A stretch of 64,000 nucleotides of DNA from the NCBI RefSeq assembly GCF_014217855.1, contig NZ_CP059059.1, forward strand, positions 2,356,001-2,420,000, written 5' to 3'. Source of the DNA: Synechococcus sp. HK01-R (GTDB lineage: Bacteria > Cyanobacteriota > Cyanobacteriia > PCC-6307 > Cyanobiaceae). Shown one piece after another: positions 43,698 through 55,547 of this stretch; position 1 is the stretch's first letter, and every line of letters starts with the position of its first letter. The translations under genes were made by a program, and so were the position numbers. The notes below the pieces were generated by a model that saw only the letters and a program-made list of their open reading frames with translations, did not search any database and was not told where the DNA came from.

Positions 43698-45083
43698 TTG
43701 ACCGTCTCCGCCTCCCCCATCAGCAGCCCCACGCAACGGGGCAGCTACTGGATCACCACCTTCGGCTGCCAGATGAACAAGGCCGATTCCGAGCGGATGG
43801 CCGGCATCCTCGAGGCCATGGGCTACAGGGAGGCCAGCGCAGAGCTTGAAGCCGATCTGGTGCTCTACAACACCTGCACAATCCGAGACAACGCCGAGCA
43901 GAAGGTTTACAGCTATCTAGGCCGGCAGGCCCAACGCAAACGCAGCAATCCCAATCTCACCCTGGTCGTCGCTGGCTGCGTGGCCCAGCAGGAGGGTGAG
44001 TCGCTGCTCCGCCGTGTGCCCGAACTCGACCTGGTGATGGGCCCCCAACATGCCAACCGCCTGGAAACGCTCCTCCAACAGGTGGACAGCGGCCAGCAGG
44101 TGGTGGCCACCGAAGAGCACCACATCCTCGAAGACATCACCACCGCCCGCCGCGACAGCACGATCTGCGGTTGGGTGAACGTGATCTACGGCTGCAACGA
44201 ACGCTGCACTTACTGCGTGGTGCCTTCGGTGCGCGGTAAGGAGCAATCACGGCTCCCGGAGGCGATCCGACTCGAGATGGAGGGACTGGCAGCCCAGGGC
44301 TTCAAGGAAATCACGCTGCTGGGGCAAAACATCGATGCCTACGGAAGGGATCTACCCGGGATCACCAGCGAGGGCCGTCGCCAACACACCCTCACGGACC
44401 TACTCCACCAGGTGCATGACGTGAAGGGCATCGAGCGTCTGCGCTTCGCCACCAGCCATCCCCGCTACTTCACCGAACGGCTGATCGATGCCTGTGCGGA
44501 TCTGCCCAAGGTGTGCGAACACTTCCATATCCCATTCCAAAGCGGCGACAACGATGTCCTGCGTGCCATGGCGCGCGGCTACACGGTGGAGCGCTATCGC
44601 CGCATCATTGACCGGATCCGTGAGCGGATGCCGGATGCAGCGATCAGTGCCGATGTGATTGTCGCCTTCCCTGGAGAGACCGACGCCCAATACCGGCGCA
44701 CTCTCGATCTTGTCGAAGCGATCGGCTTCGATCAGGTGAATACGGCGGCCTATTCGCCGAGGCCGAACACGCCGGCGGCCGACTGGGACAACCAACTGGC
44801 CGAAGACGTGAAGGTAGCTCGCCTGCAGGAACTGAACGCCCTCGTGGAGCGCACGGCCCGCGAGCGCAATGCCCGGTATGCAGGCCGGATCGAGGAGGTG
44901 CTCGCTGAGGGTATCAATCCCAAGGACACCAGCCAGCTGATGGGACGGACTCGGACCAACCGGCTCACCTTTTTCAGTGCACGGTCTGAGGATGGCCGCA
45001 GCTTCCAACCCGGAGACACCGTGAAGATCCGCATTGACGCGGTGCGTTCCTTCTCCCTCAGTGGCACCCCTGTCAGCGGCTGA
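43698..45083 (+). CDS. miaB: tRNA-2-methylthio-N6-dimethylallyladenosine synthase
   Basis: Radical-SAM methylthiotransferase that makes ms2i6A37 in tRNAs reading UNN codons. The N-terminal UPF0004 domain has [15 protein letters not shown] and [18 protein letters not shown]; the radical-SAM cluster is [28 protein letters not shown] and a C-terminal TRAM domain ([11 protein letters not shown]) complete it. Length 461 with a TTG start at 43698. Divergent from dgcA, followed by ddl after 37 bases. Confidence 0.96.
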   Translation: MTVSASPISSPTQRGSYWITTFGCQMNKADSERMAGILEAMGYREASAELEADLVLYNTCTIRDNAEQKVYSYLGRQAQRKRSNPNLTLVVAGCVAQQEGESLLRRVPELDLVMGPQHANRLETLLQQVDSGQQVVATEEHHILEDITTARRDSTICGWVNVIYGCNERCTYCVVPSVRGKEQSRLPEAIRLEMEGLAAQGFKEITLLGQNIDAYGRDLPGITSEGRRQHTLTDLLHQVHDVKGIERLRFATSHPRYFTERLIDACADLPKVCEHFHIPFQSGDNDVLRAMARGYTVERYRRIIDRIRERMPDAAISADVIVAFPGETDAQYRRTLDLVEAIGFDQVNTAAYSPRPNTPAADWDNQLAEDVKVARLQELNALVERTARERNARYAGRIEEVLAEGINPKDTSQLMGRTRTNRLTFFSARSEDGRSFQPGDTVKIRIDAVRSFSLSGTPVSG

Positions 45084-45120
45084 TACCTTTGGCGCTCCCG
45101 CCCGCCTAGGCACCTCTTCC

Positions 45121-46182
45121 ATGCCCAGCTCTTCAGTTCGCGTCGGCGTGGTGTTCGGTGGTGCCTCAGGAGAGCACGCGGTCTCGATCCGGTCGGCCAG
45201 CACCGTGATCACCGCCCTGCGCAGCGCTGCAAACCGAGAGCGTTTCGAGGTCACGCCGTTTTATATCGATCCGGAGGGCCGCTGGTGGCCGGAAGCTGTC
45301 GCTGAGGCTGTGCTCACCAGCGGCCAAGCGGCTGAGAACAGTGATCTTCCCGATCCCTTACCCCCGCAAGGGTTTGGTGGCCTGCCATCCGGCGCTGAGT
45401 CCATCGACGTCTGGTACCCGGTGCTGCATGGTCCGAATGGTGAGGATGGAACCGTGCAGGGCCTCTTCACGCTGATGGGCAAGCCCTTCGTGGGGGCTGG
45501 CGTGCTCGGGTCTGCTGTGGGGATGGACAAGCTGGCCATGAAGGCGGCCTTCGCTGCCGCCGGACTCGCCCAGGTGCCCTATGTGGGTCTCAATGCTGAG
45601 CAACTCACCAAGCCCGAAGAGCGCTCCAAGCTCCTGGAGTGCATTGAGGCAGAGCTCGGCTATCCCTGTTTTGTGAAACCGGCCAACCTCGGCTCCTCGG
45701 TGGGCATCAGCAAAGCGCGCACACGTCAGGAGCTGAACGAAGGCCTCGATCTCGCCGCTGAACTCGACCAGCGCATCGTGGTGGAGAAGGGCGTCAAGGC
45801 TCGAGAGCTGGAATGTGCCGTGATCGGTGTCAAAACACTCGAGGCCTCAGTGGTGGGTGAAATCCGCTTTGACGCCGACTGGTACGACTACACGACCAAA
45901 TACAGCGACGGCCTCAGCCACACCCTGATTCCCGCCCCGATTGCATCCCATCACTCCGATCAAGTGCGCCAGATGGCCCTTGCGGCCTGCCGCGCTCTCT
46001 GCGTGAGCGGGATGGCCCGCGTTGATTTTTTCTACGACGACCACCAAGACCGGCTCTGGATCAATGAAATCAACACACTTCCAGGTTTCACCTCCCTGAG
46101 CATGTACCCCATGCTCTGGAACGCCAGCGGGCTACCTCTGGAAACACTGGTGGCACGACTGGTGGAGAACGCGCGAGAATGA
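45121..46182 (+). CDS. ddl: D-alanine--D-alanine ligase
   Basis: ATP-grasp enzyme that makes the D-Ala-D-Ala dipeptide for the cell wall. N-terminal [42 protein letters not shown]-binding [35 protein letters not shown]; and metal-binding [20 protein letters not shown] 45121 gives 353 residues; the frame extends back into the end of miaB. It starts a cell-division run with a hypothetical membrane protein, ftsQ and ftsZ. Confidence 0.96.
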   Translation: MPSSSVRVGVVFGGASGEHAVSIRSASTVITALRSAANRERFEVTPFYIDPEGRWWPEAVAEAVLTSGQAAENSDLPDPLPPQGFGGLPSGAESIDVWYPVLHGPNGEDGTVQGLFTLMGKPFVGAGVLGSAVGMDKLAMKAAFAAAGLAQVPYVGLNAEQLTKPEERSKLLECIEAELGYPCFVKPANLGSSVGISKARTRQELNEGLDLAAELDQRIVVEKGVKARELECAVIGVKTLEASVVGEIRFDADWYDYTTKYSDGLSHTLIPAPIASHHSDQVRQMALAACRALCVSGMARVDFFYDDHQDRLWINEINTLPGFTSLSMYPMLWNASGLPLETLVARLVENARE

Positions 46183-46215
46183 GCGCCTGGAGAAAGGCTG
46201 GGCTCTGAACTGGCG

Positions 46216-46626
46216 ATGATTCACGGATTGCTCTGGTTTCCGCTTCTTCTCGTCTTTGTGCTGCTAGCAGCCCTGGGCTGGCTGGAGCGCCGTCGCCAAT
46301 CGCTGTTCCGCAGCTGGGCTGAAGGCGCGGAACTAGCCAAACTCGATGGCTGCGGGGCAGCCCGCGTCAAGGATGGTGAACTGCACTGGAGCAGTTTTTC
46401 AGCCGGAAAGTTTGAAGAGCAAGGACGCTTTGCGATCAAAACCCTGGAAATGGTCGAACTGATGGCCCTTGCCTCAGGAGAAGCGCCGCTGGCCCATGAA
46501 TCCCAGGGCCGTTGTCGCTTGCGCCTGATCGGTGGAGGGCAGCAGATGGATGTGCCCTTCTCGGATGCGGAGCGAGCCCGCAGCTGGATGGGTCAGTTGA
46601 TGGCCACAGCTCGCTGCGACCTGTGA
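46216..46626 (+). CDS. membrane-anchored conserved hypothetical protein
   Basis: A 136-residue protein with one N-terminal hydrophobic helix (LLWFPLLLVFVLLAALGWL) and a soluble domain with GAELAKLDGCGAARVKDGEL, SFSAGKFEEQGRFAIK and LRLIGGGQQMDVPFSDAERA. It lies between ddl and ftsQ, and its TGA overlaps the ftsQ GTG, so it is translated together with ftsQ. Position suggests a role around the divisome, but no family is recognised. Confidence 0.8.
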   Translation: MIHGLLWFPLLLVFVLLAALGWLERRRQSLFRSWAEGAELAKLDGCGAARVKDGELHWSSFSAGKFEEQGRFAIKTLEMVELMALASGEAPLAHESQGRCRLRLIGGGQQMDVPFSDAERARSWMGQLMATARCDL

Positions 46627-47468
46627 GCCGTCGCCGTCCAGCCTCAAAGTCAGCCTCGCGGACCACTGAAGCGCCGCTCCGCCCTGGCGTCGAACGCCGG
46701 CGTCGCCGGCGTCGCGAGCGCCGTCAAGATCGCTTGATCCAGCTCTGGCGACTGCTGTGGTTCAGTGGAGCCGCCGGTGGCCTTGGCTGGGTGCTCCTCT
46801 CCCAAGGATGGGTCCTGCGCAGCCCCCAACAGCTGCAGGTCAGCGGCAGCGAACGCCTGGGGGTGGAAGCCGTCAGCCAGGCGGCTGGCATGCGTTTCCC
46901 CCAGCCCCTCCTTGGCCTGGATCCCCATGCGATGGAGCAGACCCTGATGCGGGAGCTGCCTGTGCAATCAGCCGCCGTGCGGCGGCGCCTGCTGCCTCCA
47001 GGACTCGATGTGGAACTCGACGACCGTCGACCGATGGCAGCGGCCAGTCGCACCGGTCCCCGCGGAGTCGAGCGGGGAATGGTTGATCGGCGAGGCCAGT
47101 GGATGCCGGCGACGATGGCCGCCCGCGGCGACAAACCGGAAACAAGCATTGAAATCCAGGGCTGGATCCCTAGCCAGAGAGACGCCATCGCACTGCTGCT
47201 CGAGAACCGTGCGCAGCTGGGCGGGACACTCCAGCGGGTCCTGTTCAGTCCTGAGGGGGGAATCAGTCTTCAGGTGACCGGGCTTGGGCTGGTGCATCTC
47301 GGCTCCGATCCAGGCCTGATGCAGCAACAGATGGTCATGATGGCCCAGCTGAGCCGAAGTCTTCCCGCTCACCTGAGGCAACAGCAGGGCAGCAGCCTTG
47401 ATCTGAGTGATCCAAGCCGTCCGGAGCTGCAGCTGAACAAGAAAGCACCCACAGACAGCAAACCCTGA
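46623..47468 (+). CDS. ftsQ: cell division protein FtsQ
   Basis: Bitopic divisome protein linking the Z ring to periplasmic cell-wall synthesis. A very basic cytoplasmic tail (RPGVERRRRRRRERRQDR) precedes one membrane helix near residues 45-65 (LLWFSGAAGGLGWVLLSQGW); the POTRA-type domain follows with WVLRSPQQLQVSGSERLGVE, then the FtsQ domain with LELQGWIP-like and SPEGGISLQVTGLGLVHLG. The start is GTG 46623 in a GTGA overlap. Length 281. ftsZ follows after 74 bases. Confidence 0.88.
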   Translation: MSRRRPASKSASRTTEAPLRPGVERRRRRRRERRQDRLIQLWRLLWFSGAAGGLGWVLLSQGWVLRSPQQLQVSGSERLGVEAVSQAAGMRFPQPLLGLDPHAMEQTLMRELPVQSAAVRRRLLPPGLDVELDDRRPMAAASRTGPRGVERGMVDRRGQWMPATMAARGDKPETSIEIQGWIPSQRDAIALLLENRAQLGGTLQRVLFSPEGGISLQVTGLGLVHLGSDPGLMQQQMVMMAQLSRSLPAHLRQQQGSSLDLSDPSRPELQLNKKAPTDSKP

Positions 47469-47542
47469 CGCTTTGTTGCTGAGCGAGGCAGGACGCCCCA
47501 GGCTGACCAAAATCTGCAGCGGACGCGAACCGCAGGGACATA

Positions 47543-48694
47543 ATGCACCCACAGCTCAACGGTTCGGCCTTAACGATGGAGATGATGGGTACACATCAGT
47601 CCCCCAGCCCCGAGAGCACAGGGATTCTTCCGAGTCAGTCCGCCCGCATTGAAGTCATCGGAGTTGGCGGTGGTGGCAGCAATGCTGTGAATCGAATGAT
47701 TCAGAGCGATCTCGAGGGGGTCTCCTACCGGGTTCTCAATACCGATGCCCAAGCCCTTCTGCAGTCGGCGGCAGACCACCGGGTTCAGCTTGGACAGACC
47801 CTGACCCGTGGCCTTGGTGCCGGTGGCAATCCCAGCATCGGCCAGAAGGCGGCCGAAGAATCCAGGGCTGACCTTCAGCAGGCTCTTCAGGGTGCTGATC
47901 TGGTGTTCATCGCCGCCGGGATGGGCGGTGGCACCGGTACCGGTGCTGCTCCCGTGGTCGCGGAGGTCGCGAAGGAGAGCGGTGCCCTCACCGTTGGAAT
48001 CGTCACCAAACCCTTCGGTTTCGAAGGTCGTCGAAGGATGCGCCAGGCCGATGAAGGCATTGCCCGTCTGGCGGAGCACGTCGACACCCTGATCGTGATT
48101 CCCAACGACCGTCTCAGGGATGCCATCGCCGGTGCCCCTCTGCAGGAAGCATTCCGCAGTGCTGACGACGTGCTGCGGATGGGCGTGAAGGGCATTAGCG
48201 ACATCATCACCTGCCCCGGCCTGGTCAATGTGGACTTCGCCGATGTGCGTTCCGTGATGACTGAAGCTGGCACCGCCCTGCTCGGAATCGGCGTGGGGTC
48301 CGGACGCTCCCGCGCCATCGAGGCTGCTCAGACCGCGATCAACAGCCCCCTCCTGGAAGCAGCTCGCATCGATGGCGCCAAGGGTTGTGTGATCAACATC
48401 AGCGGTGGTCGCGACATGACCCTCGAAGACATGACCACTGCCTCAGAGGTGATCTACGACGTGGTGGATCCCGAGGCCAACATCATTGTGGGTGCAGTCG
48501 TGGACGAGCGTCTCGAAGGAGAAATCCACGTCACCGTGATCGCCACGGGGTTTGAGAACGGTCAGCCTTACCGCAGTGAGCGACGCGCCAGCTCCAACGC
48601 ATCTCCCTCCTTCAGCCCAGCCCCTGAGGCCGGCGCCAGCATCCCTGAATTTCTGCGCCAGCGTCAGCTCAAGCGCGATGGAGGGATCGGCTGA
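47543..48694 (+). CDS. ftsZ: cell division protein FtsZ
   Basis: Tubulin-like GTPase that forms the division ring. [18 protein letters not shown], tubulin signature [27 protein letters not shown] and the T7 loop [11 protein letters not shown] are intact, and the C-terminal conserved peptide [12 protein letters not shown] that binds membrane anchors is at the end. The start at 47543 gives 383 residues; ATG 47576 (MEMMGTHQ) is a serious alternative. It is followed by the SRP RNA on the opposite strand. Confidence 0.97.
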   Translation: MHPQLNGSALTMEMMGTHQSPSPESTGILPSQSARIEVIGVGGGGSNAVNRMIQSDLEGVSYRVLNTDAQALLQSAADHRVQLGQTLTRGLGAGGNPSIGQKAAEESRADLQQALQGADLVFIAAGMGGGTGTGAAPVVAEVAKESGALTVGIVTKPFGFEGRRRMRQADEGIARLAEHVDTLIVIPNDRLRDAIAGAPLQEAFRSADDVLRMGVKGISDIITCPGLVNVDFADVRSVMTEAGTALLGIGVGSGRSRAIEAAQTAINSPLLEAARIDGAKGCVINISGGRDMTLEDMTTASEVIYDVVDPEANIIVGAVVDERLEGEIHVTVIATGFENGQPYRSERRASSNASPSFSPAPEAGASIPEFLRQRQLKRDGGIG

Positions 48695-48727
48695 GGAGTT
48701 CCTCATCCAATCTCCCATTGGAAGGGG

Positions 48728-48825
48728 GTGACCCGGAGTCCACGCCTGCCCTGAGCATCCCGTGTGGCTGCTCCCTTCCGGTCCTGACCAGGTTTGGGCG
48801 TCCGAACCGCATGGGTCCGAGTCGT
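48728..48825 (-). ncRNA. ffs: signal recognition particle RNA (4.5S type)
   Basis: On the minus strand the conserved apical segment is clear: the ...CCTGGTCAGGACCGGAAGGGAGCAGCC... motif of bacterial SRP RNA, with the GGAA tetraloop-like and asymmetric loop sequences that bind Ffh, flanked by complementary arms (the segment around GGACCCATGCGG pairs with the distal GTGGACTCCGGGTC). The 5' and 3' ends are approximate. Ffh itself is at 18-19.5 kb. Confidence 0.92.
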
Positions 48826-48866
48826 TGCGATGCTAGCAATGGACCTCCGCTGGCCTGGAGAGGCAG

Positions 48867-49685
48867 ATGCGCCCATCTGACCTGATCCGTTACAAACAGA
48901 CCGGTCAACCGATCACTGTGCTGACCGCCTGGGATGGGTTGTCAGCAACCCTGGTGCAGGCCGCTGGTGCCGACCTTGTGCTGGTCGGTGATTCCTTGGC
49001 CATGGTGGTACTCGGCCATGCCACCACCCTGCCGGTCAGCCTGGAGCAGATGCTGCATCACTGCCAGGCGGTCTGCAGAGGGCTGAGCGGCCCTCTGGAG
49101 CAACAGCCACTGGTGATCTGCGATCTGCCCTTTCTCAGCTACCAGTGCGGTGAGGATCAAGCCGTTGCGGCAGCCGGACTTTTACTCAAAGACTCCGGTG
49201 CCGCCGCCGTGAAGCTGGAGGGGGCTGAACCGGAGGTCGTGGCGGTGATCGATCGCCTCGTCCGCATGGGGATCCCTGTGATGGGGCATCTGGGACTGAC
49301 CCCTCAGGCGGTGCATCGTCTGGGCTACCGCCAGCAGGCGCAGGATCCCCGTAGCCAGGAGAAGCTGCTGCGTCAGGCCCAGGCGCTTGAGAGTGCGGGC
49401 TGTTTCTCCCTGGTGTTGGAGCATGTGCCGACGGAGCTGGCCGCCAAGGTCCAGGCGATGCTGACGATTCCTGTGATCGGCATCGGAGCCGGCGCGTCCT
49501 GCGATGGACAGGTACGGGTGACCGCCGATCTGCTCGGCCTGACCCCTGTGCAGCCCCCCTTCAGCCCTGCCCTCATCCCTGGTCGTCAGCTCATGATTGA
49601 GGCCCTCAAGGGTTGGGTGGAACAGCAACGCCAGGGGGCAGCGCCTCCCACCAGCGCACCACTTCAAGAAGCACCTGATTGCTGA
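48867..49685 (+). CDS. panB: 3-methyl-2-oxobutanoate hydroxymethyltransferase
   Basis: First step of pantothenate (coenzyme A) synthesis, making ketopantoate with methylene-THF. [33 protein letters not shown] with the metal Asp, [46 protein letters not shown] with the catalytic Glu, and VIGIGAG. Length 272. The 3' end overlaps convergent hemW by 80 bases. Confidence 0.96.
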   Translation: MRPSDLIRYKQTGQPITVLTAWDGLSATLVQAAGADLVLVGDSLAMVVLGHATTLPVSLEQMLHHCQAVCRGLSGPLEQQPLVICDLPFLSYQCGEDQAVAAAGLLLKDSGAAAVKLEGAEPEVVAVIDRLVRMGIPVMGHLGLTPQAVHRLGYRQQAQDPRSQEKLLRQAQALESAGCFSLVLEHVPTELAAKVQAMLTIPVIGIGAGASCDGQVRVTADLLGLTPVQPPFSPALIPGRQLMIEALKGWVEQQRQGAAPPTSAPLQEAPDC

Positions 49686-50850
49686 GGGCCATTCCCTCCG
49701 GATCGCTGAGGCGCCAGCGCTGACCGCAACGCTGAATCAGTCCAGACGCTTCCGCCTGCGTCCAGCGACGCTCCAGATCGGGAAGATGTCGGCGGCAAAG
49801 GGAAGGATCCCAGCCACTGGCGCAGGCGCTCGCCCAGAGATCCACACCTTCGCGGCGCCTCAGTCCCACGAGCAAACGGTCATCCAGCGGAAGCCGCTCC
49901 GCCAAGGCGGCTTGCAGGGAAGGGTCGAGGGTTTGCCGTTGCGTTGCGATCCAGAGCCCGTAGGCCTCGCGGGTGCGCGGCCTTGCCAGCCGCTGCCCCC
50001 AGGGGGCACTGGTGGCCCCGAGGCCAAACCCCCACCAACCGGCTCCGCTCCAATACACCCGGTTGTGCCTGGAGGCGTGACCGGGTCTGGCGTAGTTGGA
50101 AATCTCATACCGACAGAACCCCGCCTGCTGGAGGCGCTCAGTGGTGCGTTCCATCACAGCGACCGCTTCGTCCTCCTCGGGGAGGTCCAGCTCACCCCGT
50201 TGCTGCCGCCAGGCGAACACGGTGCCGGGCTCAACGGATAGGTCATAGATCGACAGATGGGGAGCCCCCACCTGAAGGGCTTCGTGCAACTGCTCCTCCC
50301 ATCCGGAGCGCGTCTGAGCGGGCAGATTCCGAATCAGGTCAAGGCTCCAGCTCCAGAGACGACCATCGATCTCGGCCGCCCGCAACCAGTCGCAGGCCTG
50401 CAGCAGATCCAGCCGTCGGTGCCGTCGACCCAGCGCGGTCAGAACCCCATCGTCGAAGCTCTGGCCACCGAGGCTCACACGATTGACTCCGGCATCGAGC
50501 AATGCCCCCAGAGCGGCCTGATCAAAGCTGGCCGGATCCATCTCCAGGGTGATTTCCGCCCCCTGCTGCACCCCGAAGCGGTCCTCCAATCGATGGAGCA
50601 GGGTCTCGATCTGTGCTGGTGTCAGCAGGGATGGGGTCCCGCCCCCGATGTACACGGTGCTCAAGGGCGGGCCTGGGGGCGCCAGGGCGATCTCCTCATG
50701 GAGCAGCGCAAGATAAGCCTCGATCGAAGCCCGACCGGGCCCGCCGGCAGCATCCACGCGATCCCCCAGTGGAACCACCGCGAAATCGCAGTAGTAACAA
50801 CGCCTGTGGCAGAAGGGAATATGGAGATAGGCGCTACGGGGTGCGGACAT
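49606..50850 (-). CDS. hemW: heme chaperone HemW / coproporphyrinogen-III-oxidase-like radical SAM protein
   Basis: A 414-residue radical-SAM protein of the HemW type. C14, C18 and C21 in the CHRRCYYC site bind the cluster; the following residue pattern C-D-F lacks the fourth cysteine of true HemN, which supports a heme-chaperone rather than an oxidase role. [38 protein letters not shown] and [17 protein letters not shown] are present. ATG 50850 was chosen; the 3' end overlaps panB. Confidence 0.92.
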   Translation of the reverse strand: MSAPRSAYLHIPFCHRRCYYCDFAVVPLGDRVDAAGGPGRASIEAYLALLHEEIALAPPGPPLSTVYIGGGTPSLLTPAQIETLLHRLEDRFGVQQGAEITLEMDPASFDQAALGALLDAGVNRVSLGGQSFDDGVLTALGRRHRRLDLLQACDWLRAAEIDGRLWSWSLDLIRNLPAQTRSGWEEQLHEALQVGAPHLSIYDLSVEPGTVFAWRQQRGELDLPEEDEAVAVMERTTERLQQAGFCRYEISNYARPGHASRHNRVYWSGAGWWGFGLGATSAPWGQRLARPRTREAYGLWIATQRQTLDPSLQAALAERLPLDDRLLVGLRRREGVDLWASACASGWDPSLCRRHLPDLERRWTQAEASGLIQRCGQRWRLSDPEGMALSNQVLLEVVRWWEALPPGVAVPPNP

Positions 50851-50921
50851 CTGCCCGGGCCAAGCGGCGGAAGATGGTGCATGCTGCCTGCAACTGGAGT
50901 GAGCAGCCACGACCTGAACCC

Positions 50922-52079
50922 ATGGTGGAAGCGCTCATCCTGCTTGTGTTTCTGATCTCAGGTGCCTCAGCCGGCTGGATGGGCGTGCATCTGTTGCCTC
51001 AGGATCTGTTCAACGACACCACCAATGTCGAAGGAGTGCGCTGGGTGCTCACCGGCTTTGGCGCCTTCATTGGCCTGATTGCTGGCCTGGTCTTTCGCCG
51101 GCTGCGTCAGCAGCTGATGCGCCAAGTGCGCACCATGCCCACGGATCTGTTGGTCAGCCGAGCCGTGGGCCTGATTCTTGGGCTGCTGGTGGCCAACCTG
51201 CTCCTCGCCCCGATCCTGTTGCTGCCCCTCGCCGGTGCCGTGTCACTGGTGAAGCCGCTAGCGGCGGTGCTGAGCAATGTCTTCTTCGGAGTGCTGGGCT
51301 ACAACCTCGCTGAAGTGCATGGCCGCACGCTCCTGCGCTTGTTCAACCCGTCGTCGACGGAGGCGCTGCTGGTGGCCGATGGGGTGCTGACTCCGGCCAG
51401 CGCCAAGATCCTCGACACCAGCGTGATCATTGATGGACGCATTCGCGGGCTCCTGGCCTGCGGATTGCTCGAGGGCCAGGTGATCGTGGCCCAGACGGTG
51501 ATTGATGAGATGCAGCAGCTGGCCGACTCCGCCAATGCGGAGAAGCGGGCCCGTGGCCGGCGCGGGCTCAAGTTGCTGACAGATCTTCGCGAAACCTACG
51601 GTCGCCGACTGGTGATCAACACCACCCGCTACGACGGAGCTGGCACCGACGACCGCCTGCTGCAGCTGAGCGCCGATACCGGCGGCACCCTGGTGACGGC
51701 TGATTTCAACCTCGCCCAAGTGGCCCAGGTGCAGGAGCTGAAGGTGATGAACCTCAGTGAGCTGGTGATCGCCCTGCGTCCAGAGGTTCAGCCAGGCGAT
51801 GAACTTCTGCTCAAGATCGTGCGCCAGGGCAAGGAAAACAACCAGGGCGTTGGCTACCTCGACGACGGCACCATGGTGGTCGTGGAAGGAGCCGGCACCG
51901 CGATCGGTGACCGCCTCCCCGTGGTCGTGACCGGTGCCCTGCAGAACCCAAGCGGACGGATGGTGTTTGCCCGCCTGGAGAAAGAATCCGCCGCCCCACG
52001 CTCAGCCAAGGCCAACCGCCCCCCACGAGGAAACAGTGGAAGCAAAGGAAATGAGCGGCCTCCGGCCAACCCCCGCTAG
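50922..52079 (+). CDS. membrane PIN-TRAM domain protein (YacL type)
   Basis: A 385-residue protein with four N-terminal hydrophobic helices (residues 2-20, 42-60, 82-104, 112-128), a PIN nuclease-like domain starting ILDTSVIIDGRIRGLLACG (Asp 165 and Asp 171 acidic site, plus VIDEMQQL), and a C-terminal TRAM domain. A charged Ser/Pro/Asn tail ends it. YacL-type proteins are membrane-linked putative RNases of unknown target. It precedes clpR by 30 bases and diverges from hemW. Confidence 0.88.
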   Translation: MVEALILLVFLISGASAGWMGVHLLPQDLFNDTTNVEGVRWVLTGFGAFIGLIAGLVFRRLRQQLMRQVRTMPTDLLVSRAVGLILGLLVANLLLAPILLLPLAGAVSLVKPLAAVLSNVFFGVLGYNLAEVHGRTLLRLFNPSSTEALLVADGVLTPASAKILDTSVIIDGRIRGLLACGLLEGQVIVAQTVIDEMQQLADSANAEKRARGRRGLKLLTDLRETYGRRLVINTTRYDGAGTDDRLLQLSADTGGTLVTADFNLAQVAQVQELKVMNLSELVIALRPEVQPGDELLLKIVRQGKENNQGVGYLDDGTMVVVEGAGTAIGDRLPVVVTGALQNPSGRMVFARLEKESAAPRSAKANRPPRGNSGSKGNERPPANPR

Positions 52080-52109
52080 GCTCCCGAGACGCAAGGGGAT
52101 GTGCAGAGG

Positions 52110-52784
52110 ATGACCACGTCAGCGCCCTACTATGGGGATTCCACGGTGCTGCGGACTCCGCCACCGGATCTGCCCTCGCTGATGCTCAAGGAGAGGATCG
52201 TCTATCTCGGTCTTCCGCTGTTCTCCGACGATGACACCAAGCGTCAGCTCGGGCTTGATGTGACCGAACTGATCATTGCTCAGCTCCTTTACCTGGAGTT
52301 CGACAACCCTGACAAGCCGATTTACTTCTATATCAACTCCACCGGCACCAGTTGGTACACAGGGGATGCGATTGGCTTCGAGACCGAAGCCTTCGCGATC
52401 TGCGACACCCTTCGCTACGTCAAGCCCCCCGTGCACACGATCTGCATTGGCCAGGCCATGGGTACGGCGGCGGTGATCCTCTCCGCCGGCACTAAAGGGC
52501 AGCGTGCCGCCCTGCCCCATGCCTCGATCGTGCTGCACCAGCCGCGCAGCGGCGCCCGCGGCCAGGCCACGGACATTCAGATCCGTGCCAAGGAAGTGCT
52601 CCACAACAAGCGGGCGATGCTCGAAATCCTTTCGGAGAACACAGGACGCAGCGTGGAGCAGCTCTCCAAGGATTCCGACAGGATGAGTTATCTGACACCG
52701 GAACAGGCCGTGGAGTACGGCTTGATTGACCGGGTGCTCAGCAGTCGAAAGGACCTGCCCACCAGTCCTCCGGCCTCTCTCTGA
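52110..52784 (+). CDS. clpR: ClpR, non-catalytic ClpP-like subunit
   Basis: A 224-residue ClpP homolog that has lost the active site. In the IGQAMGTAA segment, a glycine (G118) stands where ClpP has the catalytic Ser, and Met 192 replaces the catalytic Asp; only His 143 (VLHQP) remains. It also has the ClpR-type insertion in FYINSTGTSWYTGDAIGFET. In S. elongatus ClpR and ClpP3 form one mixed core that works with ClpC. ATG 52110 has an AGAGG site upstream. clpP3 is next. Confidence 0.93.
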   Translation: MTTSAPYYGDSTVLRTPPPDLPSLMLKERIVYLGLPLFSDDDTKRQLGLDVTELIIAQLLYLEFDNPDKPIYFYINSTGTSWYTGDAIGFETEAFAICDTLRYVKPPVHTICIGQAMGTAAVILSAGTKGQRAALPHASIVLHQPRSGARGQATDIQIRAKEVLHNKRAMLEILSENTGRSVEQLSKDSDRMSYLTPEQAVEYGLIDRVLSSRKDLPTSPPASL

Positions 52785-52864
52785 CCAGCTGACCCGGCCT
52801 GAAGCCGGATTCGCTTCAACATCACAGCTCACACCGCCCAGCCCCTCTCACTTCTGCTCGAGCC

Positions 52865-54518
<1,654 letters not shown>

Positions 54519-54545
54519 TCAGGGGCCATTCACCCTTTTCTCCTG

Positions 54546-55547
54546 GTGATTGCCGCCGCAGGTCTCGACCTGCTGGTTGGCGATCCCCGCTGGTCTCCCC
54601 ATCCGGTGATCTGGATGGGGCGCTGGATCACAATCCTTCGAGCAGGGGTCGAACGCCTGGCTGGCGATCGACCCTGGGCCCTGAGGGCCGGCGGCACACT
54701 GATCACCGTGCTTCTGGTGGGCGCCAGTGCCGGATGCGGCTGGTGCATCGAAAGAGCGGCCCAACCAACGCTGTCCCCGCTGTTCTCAGCTTCGGGAACG
54801 GTCCTTCTGGTGATCGGTTTGGCCAGTGCCTTGGCCGCGCGCAGCCTGCGGTCCAGCGTGTTGGCAGTCCTCAAGGCGCTTCCCAGTTCAGATGGCGGTG
54901 ACCTGTCATCGGCACGCCAACGACTGAGCTGGATCGTTGGACGCCAGACGGATGGCCTGCAAGAACCGGAGATCCTGCGAGCCGCGGCGGAAACCGCCAG
55001 TGAAAACGCAGTGGACGGACTCTTCGCACCCCTGTTTTGGATGTTGGTCGGTGCAGGCCTCTGGCAAATCGGCTGGCAAGAAGGTCCCGGTCCGCTCTGC
55101 CTGGCCTGGGCCTTCAAGGCCAGCAGCACCCTTGATTCGATGCTGGGTTATCGAACCGGAAGGCTTCGCTGGCTAGGGACCGCTGGAGCGAGGCTCGACG
55201 ATTGGCTCACCTGGCTGCCCTGCCGCCTGGTGATGGTGAGCCTGCCCCTGATCTGTCGCCCTTGGAGCGCTTGGCTACGGCTGGTGCGTGCCGCTGAACG
55301 GGATGGCCGCCCTGATCCATCACCGAATGCAGGACGCTCACAGGCGATCTATGCCCACTGCGCTGGTGTTCGCCTCGGCGGCAGAAATCGCTATGGCGAC
55401 CGCTGGGTGAACAAACCAGTCCTCGCAGGTGGCATGCCCGATGTCAATCAGAGCGCCGTGGACAGAATCCTGAACCTCAGTCTTGCCCTTGAAGTGGCAT
55501 GGCTTCTGGTCGCTCTCATGATCAGCCGTCTGGCCGTCGCTCAGTAA
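54546..55547 (+). CDS. cbiB: adenosylcobinamide-phosphate synthase
   Basis: Membrane enzyme of late cobalamin synthesis that attaches the aminopropanol arm. LLVGDPRWSPHPVIWMGR near the start, RQRLSWIVGRQTDGLQEPEILRA in the loop, ETASENAVDGLFAPLFW and STLDSMLGYR are typical of CbiB/CobD, with four to five hydrophobic helices. The start is GTG 54546, 27 bases after ilvC. Length 333. The 3' end shares seven bases with the convergent sugar transferase. Confidence 0.92.
   Translation: MIAAAGLDLLVGDPRWSPHPVIWMGRWITILRAGVERLAGDRPWALRAGGTLITVLLVGASAGCGWCIERAAQPTLSPLFSASGTVLLVIGLASALAARSLRSSVLAVLKALPSSDGGDLSSARQRLSWIVGRQTDGLQEPEILRAAAETASENAVDGLFAPLFWMLVGAGLWQIGWQEGPGPLCLAWAFKASSTLDSMLGYRTGRLRWLGTAGARLDDWLTWLPCRLVMVSLPLICRPWSAWLRLVRAAERDGRPDPSPNAGRSQAIYAHCAGVRLGGRNRYGDRWVNKPVLAGGMPDVNQSAVDRILNLSLALEVAWLLVALMISRLAVAQ

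Noticed and set aside
47469-47542. promoter in front of ftsZ (GACATAATG near 47536-47544)
   Set aside because: A TATAAT-like CATAAT is there but without a clear -35 box, and it would overlap the first ATG, so it was not called.
50613-50921. N-terminal extension of the PIN-TRAM gene
   Set aside because: It overlaps hemW in the antisense direction; the hydrophobic N-terminus typical of the family starts at ATG 50922.
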